NCBI RefSeq assembly: GCF_006385175.1
Contig: NZ_VFIY01000005.1
Location: 379,501 to 443,500, forward strand
DNA length: 64,000 bases
Direction: 5' to 3'
From: Emcibacter nanhaiensis
GTDB lineage: Bacteria; Pseudomonadota; Alphaproteobacteria; Sphingomonadales; Emcibacteraceae
The notes beneath the pieces were generated by a model. That model was given only the letters and a program-made list of their open reading frames with translations. It was not told the origin of the DNA and made no database searches. The translations under genes and the position numbers were made by a program. Each line of letters opens with the position of its first letter. Position 1 is the first letter of the stretch. Positions 25,481-33,684 of the stretch are shown here, in pieces.

Positions 25481-28387
25481 TCACTCCCGGCGGTATATCA
25501 GCTTGAAGATCTCGTTGAGCAGGATCAGTCCCAGCGCCATTCCCAAAAGTTCGAACCAGGTTGCCGGGGAGACCGGACCAATGTCCAGAATCTGCTGCGC
25601 CAGCGGAATATGCATGGCCGTGGTGTGCAGGGCCTGGGTGGCGAACACGGCGCCGATCACCCACCAGTTGGCGGAAAAGGGGATGCGAAACACCGAGCGG
25701 GTCTCGCTGCGGGCATTGAACACATGCGCGTTTTCAAACATGATCATTACCAGCAGGGTCAGGTTGCGGGCGTCAAATTCCGTAAGGCCGAGATGGGTGA
25801 GGCTGAACCAGAATACACCGCAGGCGGCCGCACCGATATAGAGGCCGTGGACGGTGATCTGCCGAATCATGCGCCGGTTGAAGATGCCTTCACTGGCCGG
25901 ACGTGGCGGCCGTGACATCAGGCCGGGCTCGCCCTTTTCAATGGCCAGCGCCACATCCTGGATGCCATTGGATACCAGGTTCAGCCACAGCAGCTGTATC
26001 GCGGTCAGCGGCAGCGGCAGTCCCATGGCCAGACTGAGCAGAACCAGGACGATCTCGCCGAGGCCGGTGGTAATCAGCAGATAAATCAACTTGCGCACAT
26101 TGCTGTAGGCGACGCGGCCTTCCTCGATGCCGTCGACGATGGAGGCGAAATTGTCGTCGGTGATGATCAGGTCGGCGGCATTGCGGGCCATGTCGGTACC
26201 GCCTTTGCCCATGGCGACACCGATATTGGCGTCCTTGAGGGCGGGGGCGTCGTTGACCCCGTCGCCGGTCACCGCGACGAAATGTCCTTCCGCCATGGCG
26301 GCCTGGATGATCTGCCGCTTCTGCAGCGGCTCCACCCGGGCGAAGACCCGGGCTTCCCTGACTTTGGCGCGGAGTGCTTCCGGATTTTCCGCCAGGGCAG
26401 CGATTTCCCGGCCGGTTACAACTTCGGAAATGTCGGAAGCAAGCCCAATTTCCCGGCAGATGGCCAAGGCAGTGGCCGGATGGTCGCCGGTGATCATGCA
26501 GACTTTCACCCCGGCTTCCTTGCAGCGGGCGACGGCGGCGGGGACCTCCGGCCGGACCGGATCGATCAGGCCGACCAAGCCGATAAATTCCAGGTCCCTG
26601 AGGAAGGTTTCATCGGTATATTGCACTTCACCTCCGGCCAGCGCCAGCACCCGGTAGCCGTCAGCGGCCATGCGCTCCGCTTCAGCGAGCCAGCCCGAGG
26701 TGTCGCCGCGGCACAGCGGGGCCAGGGCTTCCGGCGCTCCCTTGACGGCGGCCAGGGTGCGATCATGGAACTTGTGAAAACTGGCGGCATAACGGCGGCG
26801 GGCGTCAAACGGGATCAGGCTCAGGGAAGCGAAGTGATGAAGCAGCTTTTTCTGCCGGACCCCGACAGTCCGGGCGAAATGGATGAAGGCGATATCGACA
26901 CTGTCGCCGGCCAGTTCGTCGCCGTCGTCGCTGGTTTCATTGCACAGGGCGGCGACGGCGCCGGCGCGCCAGAGTGCAATTCGGGCTCTTGGCGAAAGGG
27001 GCTTTTCACCAAGGGTGAATTGTTCGCCGTCGGCCAGTCTCACGGCCTGCACAACCAGTTTGTTCTGGGTCATGGTGCCGGTCTTGTCGCTGAAGATCAT
27101 GCTGCAGGCGCCGAGTCCTTCGGCGGCGGGCATTTGCCGGACAATGACATTTTTCCGGGCCATCCTGTGCATGCCGGCGGCCAGCGCGACAGTCACCGCC
27201 ACGGGCAGACCTTCGGGCACCGCCGCCACGGCCAGCGCCACCACCAGCATGAAGATGGAGACCGCGGAATGGCCTTGCAGATAAAGATAAATGCTCAGGA
27301 CCGCCATCAGGACGACGGTGAACAGCATCAGCCGGTTGGAGAATCTTTCCATGCGCAGGATCAGGGGCGGCCGGGAGACATCTTCGGTGCTGAGTGCTTC
27401 GGCGATATTGCCGAGCGCCGTCTGCATGCCGGTTGAAACGACGACGGCCATGCCGCTGCCGGCTTCCAGCTCACTGCCGGCGTGCAGCATATTCTCCCGG
27501 TCGGCCAGCACCAGGTCGGCGGGGAGGTCACGGGCAACCTTCTTGTGGACCGGCGTGGATTCCCCGGTCAGCAGGGATTCATTGGCGGTCAGCTCCCGTC
27601 CCTCCAGAATCCTGAGGTCGGCGGCGATCTTCTGTCCCGCCTCCAGCTTGACGATATCACCCGGGACCAGTTCGGTGCTGTCGACAGCCTGCCAGTGCCC
27701 GTCGCGGTGCACCTGGACCATGGTGCGCATGAACTTCTGCAAGGCCCGGGCGCTTTTTTCCGCCCGCCATTCCTGGAAGGTGCCGACTACCGCGTTGAAG
27801 GCCAGTACGCCGAAAATAAAATAGGAATCCACCCGTTCGCCGATCAGCCAGGCCAGGACGGCGGCGATCAGCAGCAGATAGATCAGGGGGTTGAGGAACT
27901 GGTTGAGGACAATCTGCCAGAGTTTTTTTTCTTTTCCTTCCGGCAGCCGGTTGGCGCCCCATTTTGCACGCAATACAGCAACCTGCTGTCCGGAAAGGCC
28001 GCCCTCATCGGTCTGGAGAAAAGCCAGCACTTCCTGTTCACTGATGCAGTGCCAAGACGGGGTGGGGGGCGCATCGGCCGAAGGGGTAATGAGTTCCATG
28101 GGGCGGGAGGTCGCAAAATCCTGGGTTGAAATTAGCTGGCTGAATGTCCTTTTGATGTAATCCCGGTAAAACAGGACCTGTCGGGGCAGTATCCGGGAAT
28201 CGTTCGACACTCTGGACATTACGATTCCATCTTCTGGCAAGGTTGTAAAGAGGTCAGCCGGTCCCTCAAGGTCGATCTCTTCCTTTGGCGGGTAGGCCTC
28301 GGCGATAGCCTGCATTTTTTCCAGGGACATTTTCCGCCATACCAGCGCGCCCCTGGCGTTGAGCTTTTTGCTCTCGGCATCCGCCAT
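25481..28387 (-). CDS. P-type cation-transporting ATPase (P2 type) with unusual N-terminal extension
   Basis: 968 residues from ATG 28387. The ATPase core starts near residue 105 and holds the P2 landmarks: TGEST in the actuator domain, PEGLPVAVTVALAAGMHRM in helix 4, phosphorylation motif SDKTGTMTQNKL, MITGDHPATA and VTGDGVNDAPALKDANIGVAMG. Helix 6 has LLWLNLVSNGIQDVALAIEKG. About ten membrane segments fit a Ca2+-type or related monovalent/divalent cation pump. The first ~95 residues have no recognised domain yet keep coding-like codon use. An internal ATG at 28099 would give a usual-length 872-residue pump, and a TTG at 28411 would add eight residues. It converges with the TonB receptor and is divergent from the peroxiredoxin operon. 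Confidence 0.88.
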   Translation of the reverse strand: MADAESKKLNARGALVWRKMSLEKMQAIAEAYPPKEEIDLEGPADLFTTLPEDGIVMSRVSNDSRILPRQVLFYRDYIKRTFSQLISTQDFATSRPMELITPSADAPPTPSWHCISEQEVLAFLQTDEGGLSGQQVAVLRAKWGANRLPEGKEKKLWQIVLNQFLNPLIYLLLIAAVLAWLIGERVDSYFIFGVLAFNAVVGTFQEWRAEKSARALQKFMRTMVQVHRDGHWQAVDSTELVPGDIVKLEAGQKIAADLRILEGRELTANESLLTGESTPVHKKVARDLPADLVLADRENMLHAGSELEAGSGMAVVVSTGMQTALGNIAEALSTEDVSRPPLILRMERFSNRLMLFTVVLMAVLSIYLYLQGHSAVSIFMLVVALAVAAVPEGLPVAVTVALAAGMHRMARKNVIVRQMPAAEGLGACSMIFSDKTGTMTQNKLVVQAVRLADGEQFTLGEKPLSPRARIALWRAGAVAALCNETSDDGDELAGDSVDIAFIHFARTVGVRQKKLLHHFASLSLIPFDARRRYAASFHKFHDRTLAAVKGAPEALAPLCRGDTSGWLAEAERMAADGYRVLALAGGEVQYTDETFLRDLEFIGLVGLIDPVRPEVPAAVARCKEAGVKVCMITGDHPATALAICREIGLASDISEVVTGREIAALAENPEALRAKVREARVFARVEPLQKRQIIQAAMAEGHFVAVTGDGVNDAPALKDANIGVAMGKGGTDMARNAADLIITDDNFASIVDGIEEGRVAYSNVRKLIYLLITTGLGEIVLVLLSLAMGLPLPLTAIQLLWLNLVSNGIQDVALAIEKGEPGLMSRPPRPASEGIFNRRMIRQITVHGLYIGAAACGVFWFSLTHLGLTEFDARNLTLLVMIMFENAHVFNARSETRSVFRIPFSANWWVIGAVFATQALHTTAMHIPLAQQILDIGPVSPATWFELLGMALGLILLNEIFKLIYRRE

Positions 28388-28445
28388 GTGGCGAAAATCC
28401 GCCGTGCTCAACAGAACTGAACAATAAATCCTTCCCTATTTTGAG

Positions 28446-28475
28446 CCTGCCACAGCGTACTGTGGCGGGTTTTTT
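28446..28475 (+). terminator. terminator-like hairpin upstream of the peroxiredoxin operon
   Basis: CCTGCCACAG-CGTA-CTGTGGCGGG followed by six T. It lies in a divergent intergenic region, upstream of the likely promoter, so it may insulate the operon from antisense readthrough or act as an attenuator. Confidence 0.6.
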
Positions 28476-28518
28476 GTGATATTTTTGTTATTTTTTTATT
28501 TTATACTTTACAATTATG

Positions 28519-28535
28519 TATAATGTAATATATTA
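28519..28535 (+). promoter_or_regulatory. -10 element and AT palindrome (candidate ArsR operator)
   Basis: TATAAT (28519-28524) is followed directly by the perfect palindrome TAATATATTA (28526-28535), 38 nt before the start of the first peroxiredoxin gene. AT-rich palindromes overlapping the promoter are typical binding sites for BigR-like ArsR repressors, and such a repressor is the second gene of this operon. Confidence 0.5.
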
Positions 28536-28572
28536 ACAAAATATGAACTGAAACAAACAAGTGAGCGCCGCC

Positions 28573-29247
28573 ATGAGTGAGACTTATTCTGGAGAAGAAA
28601 ACCAGCCGGCCGTAAGACAATATTTGCGCATTGGCGAGCGGGCTCCCGCCTTCACGGCGCGCACGACAATGGGCGTCAAGTCTCTGGATGACTACCGTGG
28701 GAAGTGGCTGTTGCTGTTTTCCCACCCGGCGGATTTTACGCCGGTTTGTACGTCGGAGTTTATCGCCTTTGAAAATGCCGCGAAAGAATTTCGCCGGCGC
28801 GATTGCGAGCTGCTGGGCCTTTCCGTTGACAGCATTTATGCCCATCTGGCCTGGATCCAGAATATCGAGGACAAGTTCGGCGTGACGATCAGCTTTCCCA
28901 TTATCGAGGATTTGTCCATGATCATTGCCGAGGCTTATGGAATGATCAACGAAAATTCCACCAGCACGGCGGCGATACGTTCAGCATTTTTTATCGATCC
29001 CGACGGGATTGTTCAGGCAATGGTCCACTATCCCATGAATGTGGGGCGGTCAGTGGATGAATTACTCAGGGTGCTGTCGGCGTTGCAGGCAACGGCGGCG
29101 GAAGGGTTGGCCGCCCCCGAAGGCTGGAAGCCGGGCGATCGCCTGCTCAAGGCGCCGCCGATCACACTGGAAACCATGAAGCAGAGGCTGTCTTCCGGCC
29201 AAAGTAGTGTAACAAAAGACTGGTATTATTCAGAGGCAACGGAATGA
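28573..29247 (+). CDS. peroxiredoxin (Prx6/1-Cys type), first copy
   Basis: 224 residues from ATG 28573 (GTG 28561 is an alternative). An AhpC/TSA thioredoxin fold reduces H2O2, organic peroxides or peroxynitrite in the cytosol. The peroxidatic cysteine is Cys59 in SHPADFTPVCTSEF, and the Arg partner is in the later AIRSAFFIDPDG region. Only one other Cys (RRDCELLG) is present and it is not in the usual resolving position, fitting the 1-Cys/Prx6 class. It is the first gene of the sulfur-stress operon and overlaps the ArsR gene by 4 nt. It is homologous to the fourth gene (30630-31283). Confidence 0.9.
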   Translation: MSETYSGEENQPAVRQYLRIGERAPAFTARTTMGVKSLDDYRGKWLLLFSHPADFTPVCTSEFIAFENAAKEFRRRDCELLGLSVDSIYAHLAWIQNIEDKFGVTISFPIIEDLSMIIAEAYGMINENSTSTAAIRSAFFIDPDGIVQAMVHYPMNVGRSVDELLRVLSALQATAAEGLAAPEGWKPGDRLLKAPPITLETMKQRLSSGQSSVTKDWYYSEATE

Positions 29248-29699
29248 GTGAAACCCAGGCCCTTGAAAAACTGCGCGACCGCGCTGATGAAATTTCAGCA
29301 CTGCTGAAGGTGCTGTCTCACCCCAACCGGCTCCTGATTGCCTGTGAGCTGATGGAAGGAGAACGTTCAGTGAGCGAGATCGAGCAGAACACCGGCGTCA
29401 AGCAACCGGGCCTGTCCCGGGAACTGGCCCGGCTCAGGGAGCAGGGGCTGGTGAGTACCACCCGGGAGTCCAAGGCGGTTTTTTACCGGCTGGCGGATGA
29501 GCGGTTGAGCGATCTTGTGTCGGCACTCTGTGTGAGCTGCGCCGAGGGAAAATGCATCCCGCCGGCCTTTGAGCAAACCTATAAAGCATCACAGGCTGCG
29601 AAAAAAAATGCCGCTGAATTTGCGTCGGTTGGCAGAAAGGCGCCGGCACGGCGAAGTGGACGGCTGAGGATCAATCCGGATCCCTACCGGAAAGACTGA
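29244..29699 (+). CDS. ArsR-family repressor, BigR/SqrR-like
   Basis: 151-residue winged helix-turn-helix regulator: LSHPNRLLIACELMEGERSVSEIE, then GVKQPGLSRELARLREQGLVSTTRESKAVFYRL. Cys34 and the later Cys96/Cys99 correspond roughly to the reactive pair of BigR and SqrR, which form a polysulfide bridge with persulfide and then release DNA; the spacing is a few residues shorter here (62 or 65 against 66). A third downstream Cys (GKC104) is present. The ~35 C-terminal residues are Lys/Arg-rich (KKNAAEF, RKAPARRSGR). It probably represses its own operon at the AT palindrome near 28526. Sulfide or persulfide as inducer is an inference from cysteine positions and neighbours. Confidence 0.82.
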   Translation: MSETQALEKLRDRADEISALLKVLSHPNRLLIACELMEGERSVSEIEQNTGVKQPGLSRELARLREQGLVSTTRESKAVFYRLADERLSDLVSALCVSCAEGKCIPPAFEQTYKASQAAKKNAAEFASVGRKAPARRSGRLRINPDPYRKD

Positions 29700-29736
29700 A
29701 AAGCAGGCTCCGACAGGGCTGCAAGGAGAAATAACC

Positions 29737-30600
29737 ATGAAACCAGATGTAAAAGCTTTTTTTGATGAATATACCTTTACGGTGAGTTATGTGGTGAGCG
29801 ATCCGACCACGTCAAAATGCGCTATTGTCGATTCCGTGCTGGATTACAATCCCAATTCCTCCCGGACCAACACCGAGTCCGCCGACCGGATCATCGAATA
29901 TGTCCGCGAAAAGGGTTTCGAGGTGGAATGGATCCTGGAGACCCATGTCCATGCCGACCACCTGTCTGCGGCGCCTTACCTGAAAGAGAAGGTTGGCGGC
30001 AAACTGGCCATCGGTTCTCATATCCTGATTGTACAGGAAACTTTCGGAAAAATATTCAATGCCGGCACTGAATTTGAGCGCGACGGCAGCCAGTTTGATG
30101 TATTATTCGAAGATGGTGCCACCTTCCGGATCGGCAACCTGACGGCTGTTGCGGTCCATACCCCGGGTCATACCCCGGCCTGTATGACCTACGTTGTCGG
30201 CGATGCCGCCTTTGTCGGTGACACCTTGTTTATGCCCGATTACGGCACGGCCCGGGCTGATTTCCCGGGCGGCGATGCCCGGACCCTGTACCGGTCCATT
30301 CAGAAGATTTTTGCCCTGCCGGACGAGACCCGTCTGTTCATGTGCCATGATTACAAGGCGCCGGGGCGTGACGAATATATCTGGGAAACCACGGTGGCCG
30401 AGGAAAAGGCTGCCAACGTTCATGTGCATGAAGGCATCAGCGAAGATGAATTTGTGGAGATGCGCACTGAACGGGACAAGACCCTGGATATGCCGCGACT
30501 GATCCTGCAGTCCGTGCAGGTCAATATGCGGGCCGGTGAACTGCCGCCGGCAGAAGACAATGGAGTGCAGTATCTCAAGTTACCCGTAAACGCTCTTTGA
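29737..30600 (+). CDS. MBL-fold persulfide dioxygenase-like protein (ETHE1/Blh type)
   Basis: 287 residues. The metal motif is ETHVHADHLSAAPYL (HxHxDH), followed by HTPGHTPACMTYVVGD with the metal His, FVGDTLFMPDYGTARADFPGG with the bridging Asp, and FMCHDYKAPGRDEYIWETTVAEEKAAN. The CHDYxxxGRdexxWETTVxEEkxxN tail is characteristic of Blh/ETHE1-like persulfide dioxygenases, which oxidise glutathione persulfide to sulfite using Fe(II) and O2. Its place next to a BigR-like repressor and a DUF442 gene supports sulfide detoxification. In Blh proteins DUF442 and MBL are fused, whereas here they are separate genes. No signal peptide is seen. Confidence 0.88.
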   Translation: MKPDVKAFFDEYTFTVSYVVSDPTTSKCAIVDSVLDYNPNSSRTNTESADRIIEYVREKGFEVEWILETHVHADHLSAAPYLKEKVGGKLAIGSHILIVQETFGKIFNAGTEFERDGSQFDVLFEDGATFRIGNLTAVAVHTPGHTPACMTYVVGDAAFVGDTLFMPDYGTARADFPGGDARTLYRSIQKIFALPDETRLFMCHDYKAPGRDEYIWETTVAEEKAANVHVHEGISEDEFVEMRTERDKTLDMPRLILQSVQVNMRAGELPPAEDNGVQYLKLPVNAL

Positions 30601-30629
30601 CCCGATTTAACACTGAAAGGAAAATTATC

Positions 30630-31283
30630 ATGGAAGAGACTCAGCAAACTTTCCGTCCGGCCATGCCGGAACTGAACAAACCGGCGCCGCAATTTGACGC
30701 CAAAACCACCCACGGTCAAAAGAAACTGGATGACTACAAGGGGCGCTGGCTGATTCTGTTTTCACATCCGGCCGACTTTACCCCGGTCTGTACCACGGAA
30801 TTCATGGGCTTTGCCCAGCGCTATGACAAGTTCCAGTCCCTGAACTGCGATCTGCTTGGCCTGTCCATCGACAGTAACTTTGCCCATATCGCCTGGGTGC
30901 GGAACATCAAGGAAAAATTCGGCGTCGACATTCCGTTCCCGATTATCGAGGACCTGTCCATGAATGTGGCCAATGCCTACGGCATGATCCAGCCGGGTGC
31001 GAGCGATACCTCTGCGGTGCGGGCGACCTTCTTCATTGATCCCGAAGGCAAGCTGCGGGCCATGGTTTATTATCCCATGAGCAACGGCCGCTCCATCGAC
31101 GAATTTGTCCGCCTGCTGGAAGCCCTGCAGACTGCAGACGAAAATGGTGTCGCCACACCGGAAAACTGGAAACCGGGTGAAAAGGTCATCGTGCCGCCGC
31201 CGGCGACAGCAGAAGCTGCTGAAGCCCGCTCCGGTGAAGGTTACGAGTATACCGACTGGTATTTCAGCAAGAAAGACCTCTAA
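30630..31283 (+). CDS. peroxiredoxin (Prx6/1-Cys type), second copy
   Basis: 217 residues from ATG 30630, chosen for the AAAGGAA ribosome site; a TTG at 30597 was rejected. The peroxidatic cysteine sits in SHPADFTPVCTTEF; the only other Cys (LNCDLLGLS) is in the same place as in the first copy. The two copies share most of their sequence (WIQNIEDKFGV/WVRNIKEKFGV, FPIIEDLSM), so this is an in-operon duplication. Peroxiredoxins protect against peroxides, and some also reduce persulfides, which would fit this operon. A 10-bp-arm hairpin follows before the next gene. Confidence 0.9.
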   Translation: MEETQQTFRPAMPELNKPAPQFDAKTTHGQKKLDDYKGRWLILFSHPADFTPVCTTEFMGFAQRYDKFQSLNCDLLGLSIDSNFAHIAWVRNIKEKFGVDIPFPIIEDLSMNVANAYGMIQPGASDTSAVRATFFIDPEGKLRAMVYYPMSNGRSIDEFVRLLEALQTADENGVATPENWKPGEKVIVPPPATAEAAEARSGEGYEYTDWYFSKKDL

Positions 31284-31297
31284 TCCACTATCATTCC

Positions 31298-31323
31298 GGC
31301 AGGAAGGTCACGGCCTTCCTGCC
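31298..31323. repeat. strong intra-operon hairpin
   Basis: GGCAGGAAGG / CCTTCCTGCC, perfect 10-bp arms around TCACGG, between the second peroxiredoxin and DUF442 genes. No U-run follows (AACAATT), so it is more likely an mRNA-processing or stability element than a full terminator. Confidence 0.6.
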
Positions 31324-31360
31324 AACAATTCCGACAATTATATGAAATCAGAGAACAGCC

Positions 31361-31801
31361 ATGACCATCAGAAAACTGAATGACCAGGTAGCGGTCAGCC
31401 CCCAGCTTACCGTCAAGGATATCGAAAAAGCTGCTGCCGAAGGCTACAAGACCGTCATCAACAATCGCCCCGATAAAGAAGGGTTGATGCAGCCGTCGTC
31501 CGACGACCTCAAGGCCGTAGCGGAAAAGCACGGGATGGCCTATTATCACATTCCGGTGACGCCGGGCCAGTTTACCGATGAACAGGTGGAAGAGTTTGGC
31601 AAGGCAGTCGAGGGCTGCAACGGGCCGGTGCTGGCCTTTTGCAAGTCCGGGACCCGGGCGGCCTGCCTGTGGGCGCTTCACGAGGCGGCGGAACAGAATC
31701 CCGACACTGTTCTCAATGCCTGTAACAGCGCCGGTTACGATCTTTCCGGGCTGGCACCGCGTCTTCATGCCCGTGCCGAAGCCGCCCGCAAGGGCCAGTA
31801 A
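31361..31801 (+). CDS. DUF442 / TIGR01244 family phosphatase-like sulfur protein
   Basis: 146 residues with the dual-specificity-phosphatase-like fold of DUF442. The P-loop-type motif is FCKSGTRA, with Cys94 and Arg99 (CX4R). The family start (LNDQVAVSPQLTVKDIEKAAAEGYKTVINNRPDKE) and YYHIPVTPGQFTDEQVEEF are present. In Blh proteins this domain is fused to a persulfide dioxygenase and may act as a sulfurtransferase that feeds glutathione persulfide to it. Here it is a free-standing partner two genes downstream of the MBL gene. Confidence 0.88.
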   Translation: MTIRKLNDQVAVSPQLTVKDIEKAAAEGYKTVINNRPDKEGLMQPSSDDLKAVAEKHGMAYYHIPVTPGQFTDEQVEEFGKAVEGCNGPVLAFCKSGTRAACLWALHEAAEQNPDTVLNACNSAGYDLSGLAPRLHARAEAARKGQ

Positions 31802-31832
31802 TAACCTTTTTTAACAATTCGGGACGAAGATC

Positions 31833-33626
31833 ATGTCAGGCCTGAGCCGATATTTCCCGGTGCTGGACTGGGGCCGCGAATATAGCCGCGGCCTGCTGAT
31901 TGATGACGTGGTGGCGGCAGTGATCGTCACCATCATGCTGATCCCCCAGTCCCTGGCCTATGCATTGCTGGCAGGTCTGCCGCCGGAAGTGGGGCTTTAT
32001 GCCAGTATCCTGCCGCTGGTGGCCTATGCCCTGTTCGGCACCAGCCGGGCGCTGGCCGTTGGGCCGGTGGCGGTGGTCTCGCTGATGACTGCGACGGCGG
32101 TGGGGCGGATTGCCCAGACCGGCTCACCCGAATATCTGACCGCGGCCCTGACCCTGGCCTTCCTGTCGGGCCTGTTCCTGATCCTCATGGGTCTGTTCCG
32201 GGCCGGGTTCCTCGCCAATTTCCTCAGTCATCCGGTGATCTCCGGCTTCATTACCGCCTCGGGCCTGATTATCGCCGCAAGCCAGCTCAAACATATTTTC
32301 GGCATTTCGGCATCCGGCCACAACCTGCTGGAAATTATTGTCTCCCTGATTGAACATCTTAAAGAACTCAATCCCTATACGGTGGCCGTCGGCGTGACGG
32401 CGACTCTGTTCCTGTTCTGGGTGCGTAAGGGCCTGAAGCCGTTACTGGTCCGTTTCGGTCTCGGCGAACGCTTTGCCGATATCCTGGCCAAGGCCGGGCC
32501 GATTGGCGCGGTGGCGCTGTCGATCCTGGTGGTACTGGCCTTCGGGCTCGGCGAGAAGGGGGTTTCCATTGTCGGCGATATTCCCACCGGCCTGCCTCCG
32601 CTGACCCTGCCGGTCTTTGACATGGATCTGTGGAGCAGCCTGATCGGTTCCGCCGTGCTGATCAGCATTATCGGTTTTGTCGAATCCGTGTCCGTGGCCC
32701 AGACCCTGGCGGCCAAACGGCGCCAGCGCATTGATGCCGACCAGGAACTGATCGGCCTCGGCGCCGCCAATATGGCTTCGGGTCTGTCCGGCGGTTATCC
32801 GGTCACCGGCGGCTTCGCCCGTTCGGTGGTCAATTTCGATGCCGGTGCCCGGACCCCGGCGGCCGGCGCCTATACCGCAGTCGGCATCTGTCTCGCCGCC
32901 CTGTTCCTGACTCCGCTGCTGTTTCACCTGCCCAAGGCGACGCTGGCCGCCACCATCATCGTCGCGGTGCTATCGCTGGTCGATTTCCGCCTGCTGGCCC
33001 AGACCTGGCGCTATTCCAAAAGCGATTTCCTGGCCATGCTGGCGACCATCCTCGGCACCCTGGGGCTTGGGGTGGAGATCGGCGTCATCCTCGGCGTCGG
33101 CCTGTCGATCCTGTTGTTCCTGTATCGCACCAGCCGGCCCCACTGCGCCATTGTCGGCCAAGTGCCAGGTACCGAGCATTTCCGCAATGTCAACCGCCAC
33201 CAGGTCCTGACCAGCAAGGAGCTGGTCACGCTACGGATTGACGAAAGCCTCTATTTCGCCAACGCCCGGTTTCTCGAAGACCGCATTTACGAACTGGTCG
33301 CCAAACAGCCGGAAATCCGCCATGTGGTGCTCATGTGCCCGGCGGTCAATGATGTTGACGCCAGTGCGCTGGAAAGCCTGGAGGCGATCAATCACCTGCT
33401 CAAGGACGCCGGTGTGAAATTCCATCTTTCCGAAGTCAAGGGCCCGGTCATGGATCGTCTCAAGCGATCCCATTTTCTTGATGACCTGACCGGCGAAGTA
33501 TTCCTCAGCCAGTTCGATGCGATGCATGCTCTGGCGCCGGAGCTGGCCGAAATGGCAGCCCGGTCCCTGAAGAACAGGGAAAATGAAGCAACCCGGCAAC
33601 GAAGCGGGTTTGATCCGTCAATTTAA
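31833..33626 (+). CDS. SulP family anion transporter with STAS domain
   Basis: 597-residue inner-membrane transporter. The first helix region has the SulP signature MLIPQSLAYALLAGLPPEVGLYAS. About 12-14 segments follow, with LVGAVALSI-type helices and SGGYPVTGGFARSVVNFDAGARTP near residue 320. A C-terminal STAS domain (about 455-565, ESLYFANARFLEDRIYELV, then HVVLMCPAVNDVDASALESLE) completes the protein. Family members carry sulfate, bicarbonate or other anions. In this operon it may move sulfite or sulfate generated by persulfide oxidation, or other sulfur oxyanions; that is an inference from position. It starts 31 nt after the DUF442 gene. Confidence 0.9.
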   Translation: MSGLSRYFPVLDWGREYSRGLLIDDVVAAVIVTIMLIPQSLAYALLAGLPPEVGLYASILPLVAYALFGTSRALAVGPVAVVSLMTATAVGRIAQTGSPEYLTAALTLAFLSGLFLILMGLFRAGFLANFLSHPVISGFITASGLIIAASQLKHIFGISASGHNLLEIIVSLIEHLKELNPYTVAVGVTATLFLFWVRKGLKPLLVRFGLGERFADILAKAGPIGAVALSILVVLAFGLGEKGVSIVGDIPTGLPPLTLPVFDMDLWSSLIGSAVLISIIGFVESVSVAQTLAAKRRQRIDADQELIGLGAANMASGLSGGYPVTGGFARSVVNFDAGARTPAAGAYTAVGICLAALFLTPLLFHLPKATLAATIIVAVLSLVDFRLLAQTWRYSKSDFLAMLATILGTLGLGVEIGVILGVGLSILLFLYRTSRPHCAIVGQVPGTEHFRNVNRHQVLTSKELVTLRIDESLYFANARFLEDRIYELVAKQPEIRHVVLMCPAVNDVDASALESLEAINHLLKDAGVKFHLSEVKGPVMDRLKRSHFLDDLTGEVFLSQFDAMHALAPELAEMAARSLKNRENEATRQRSGFDPSI

Positions 33627-33684
33627 CTTACGCCAGATCCCTGTAGAGACTGACGTAAACCAAGTAATCGACAGGGTATGAAAA

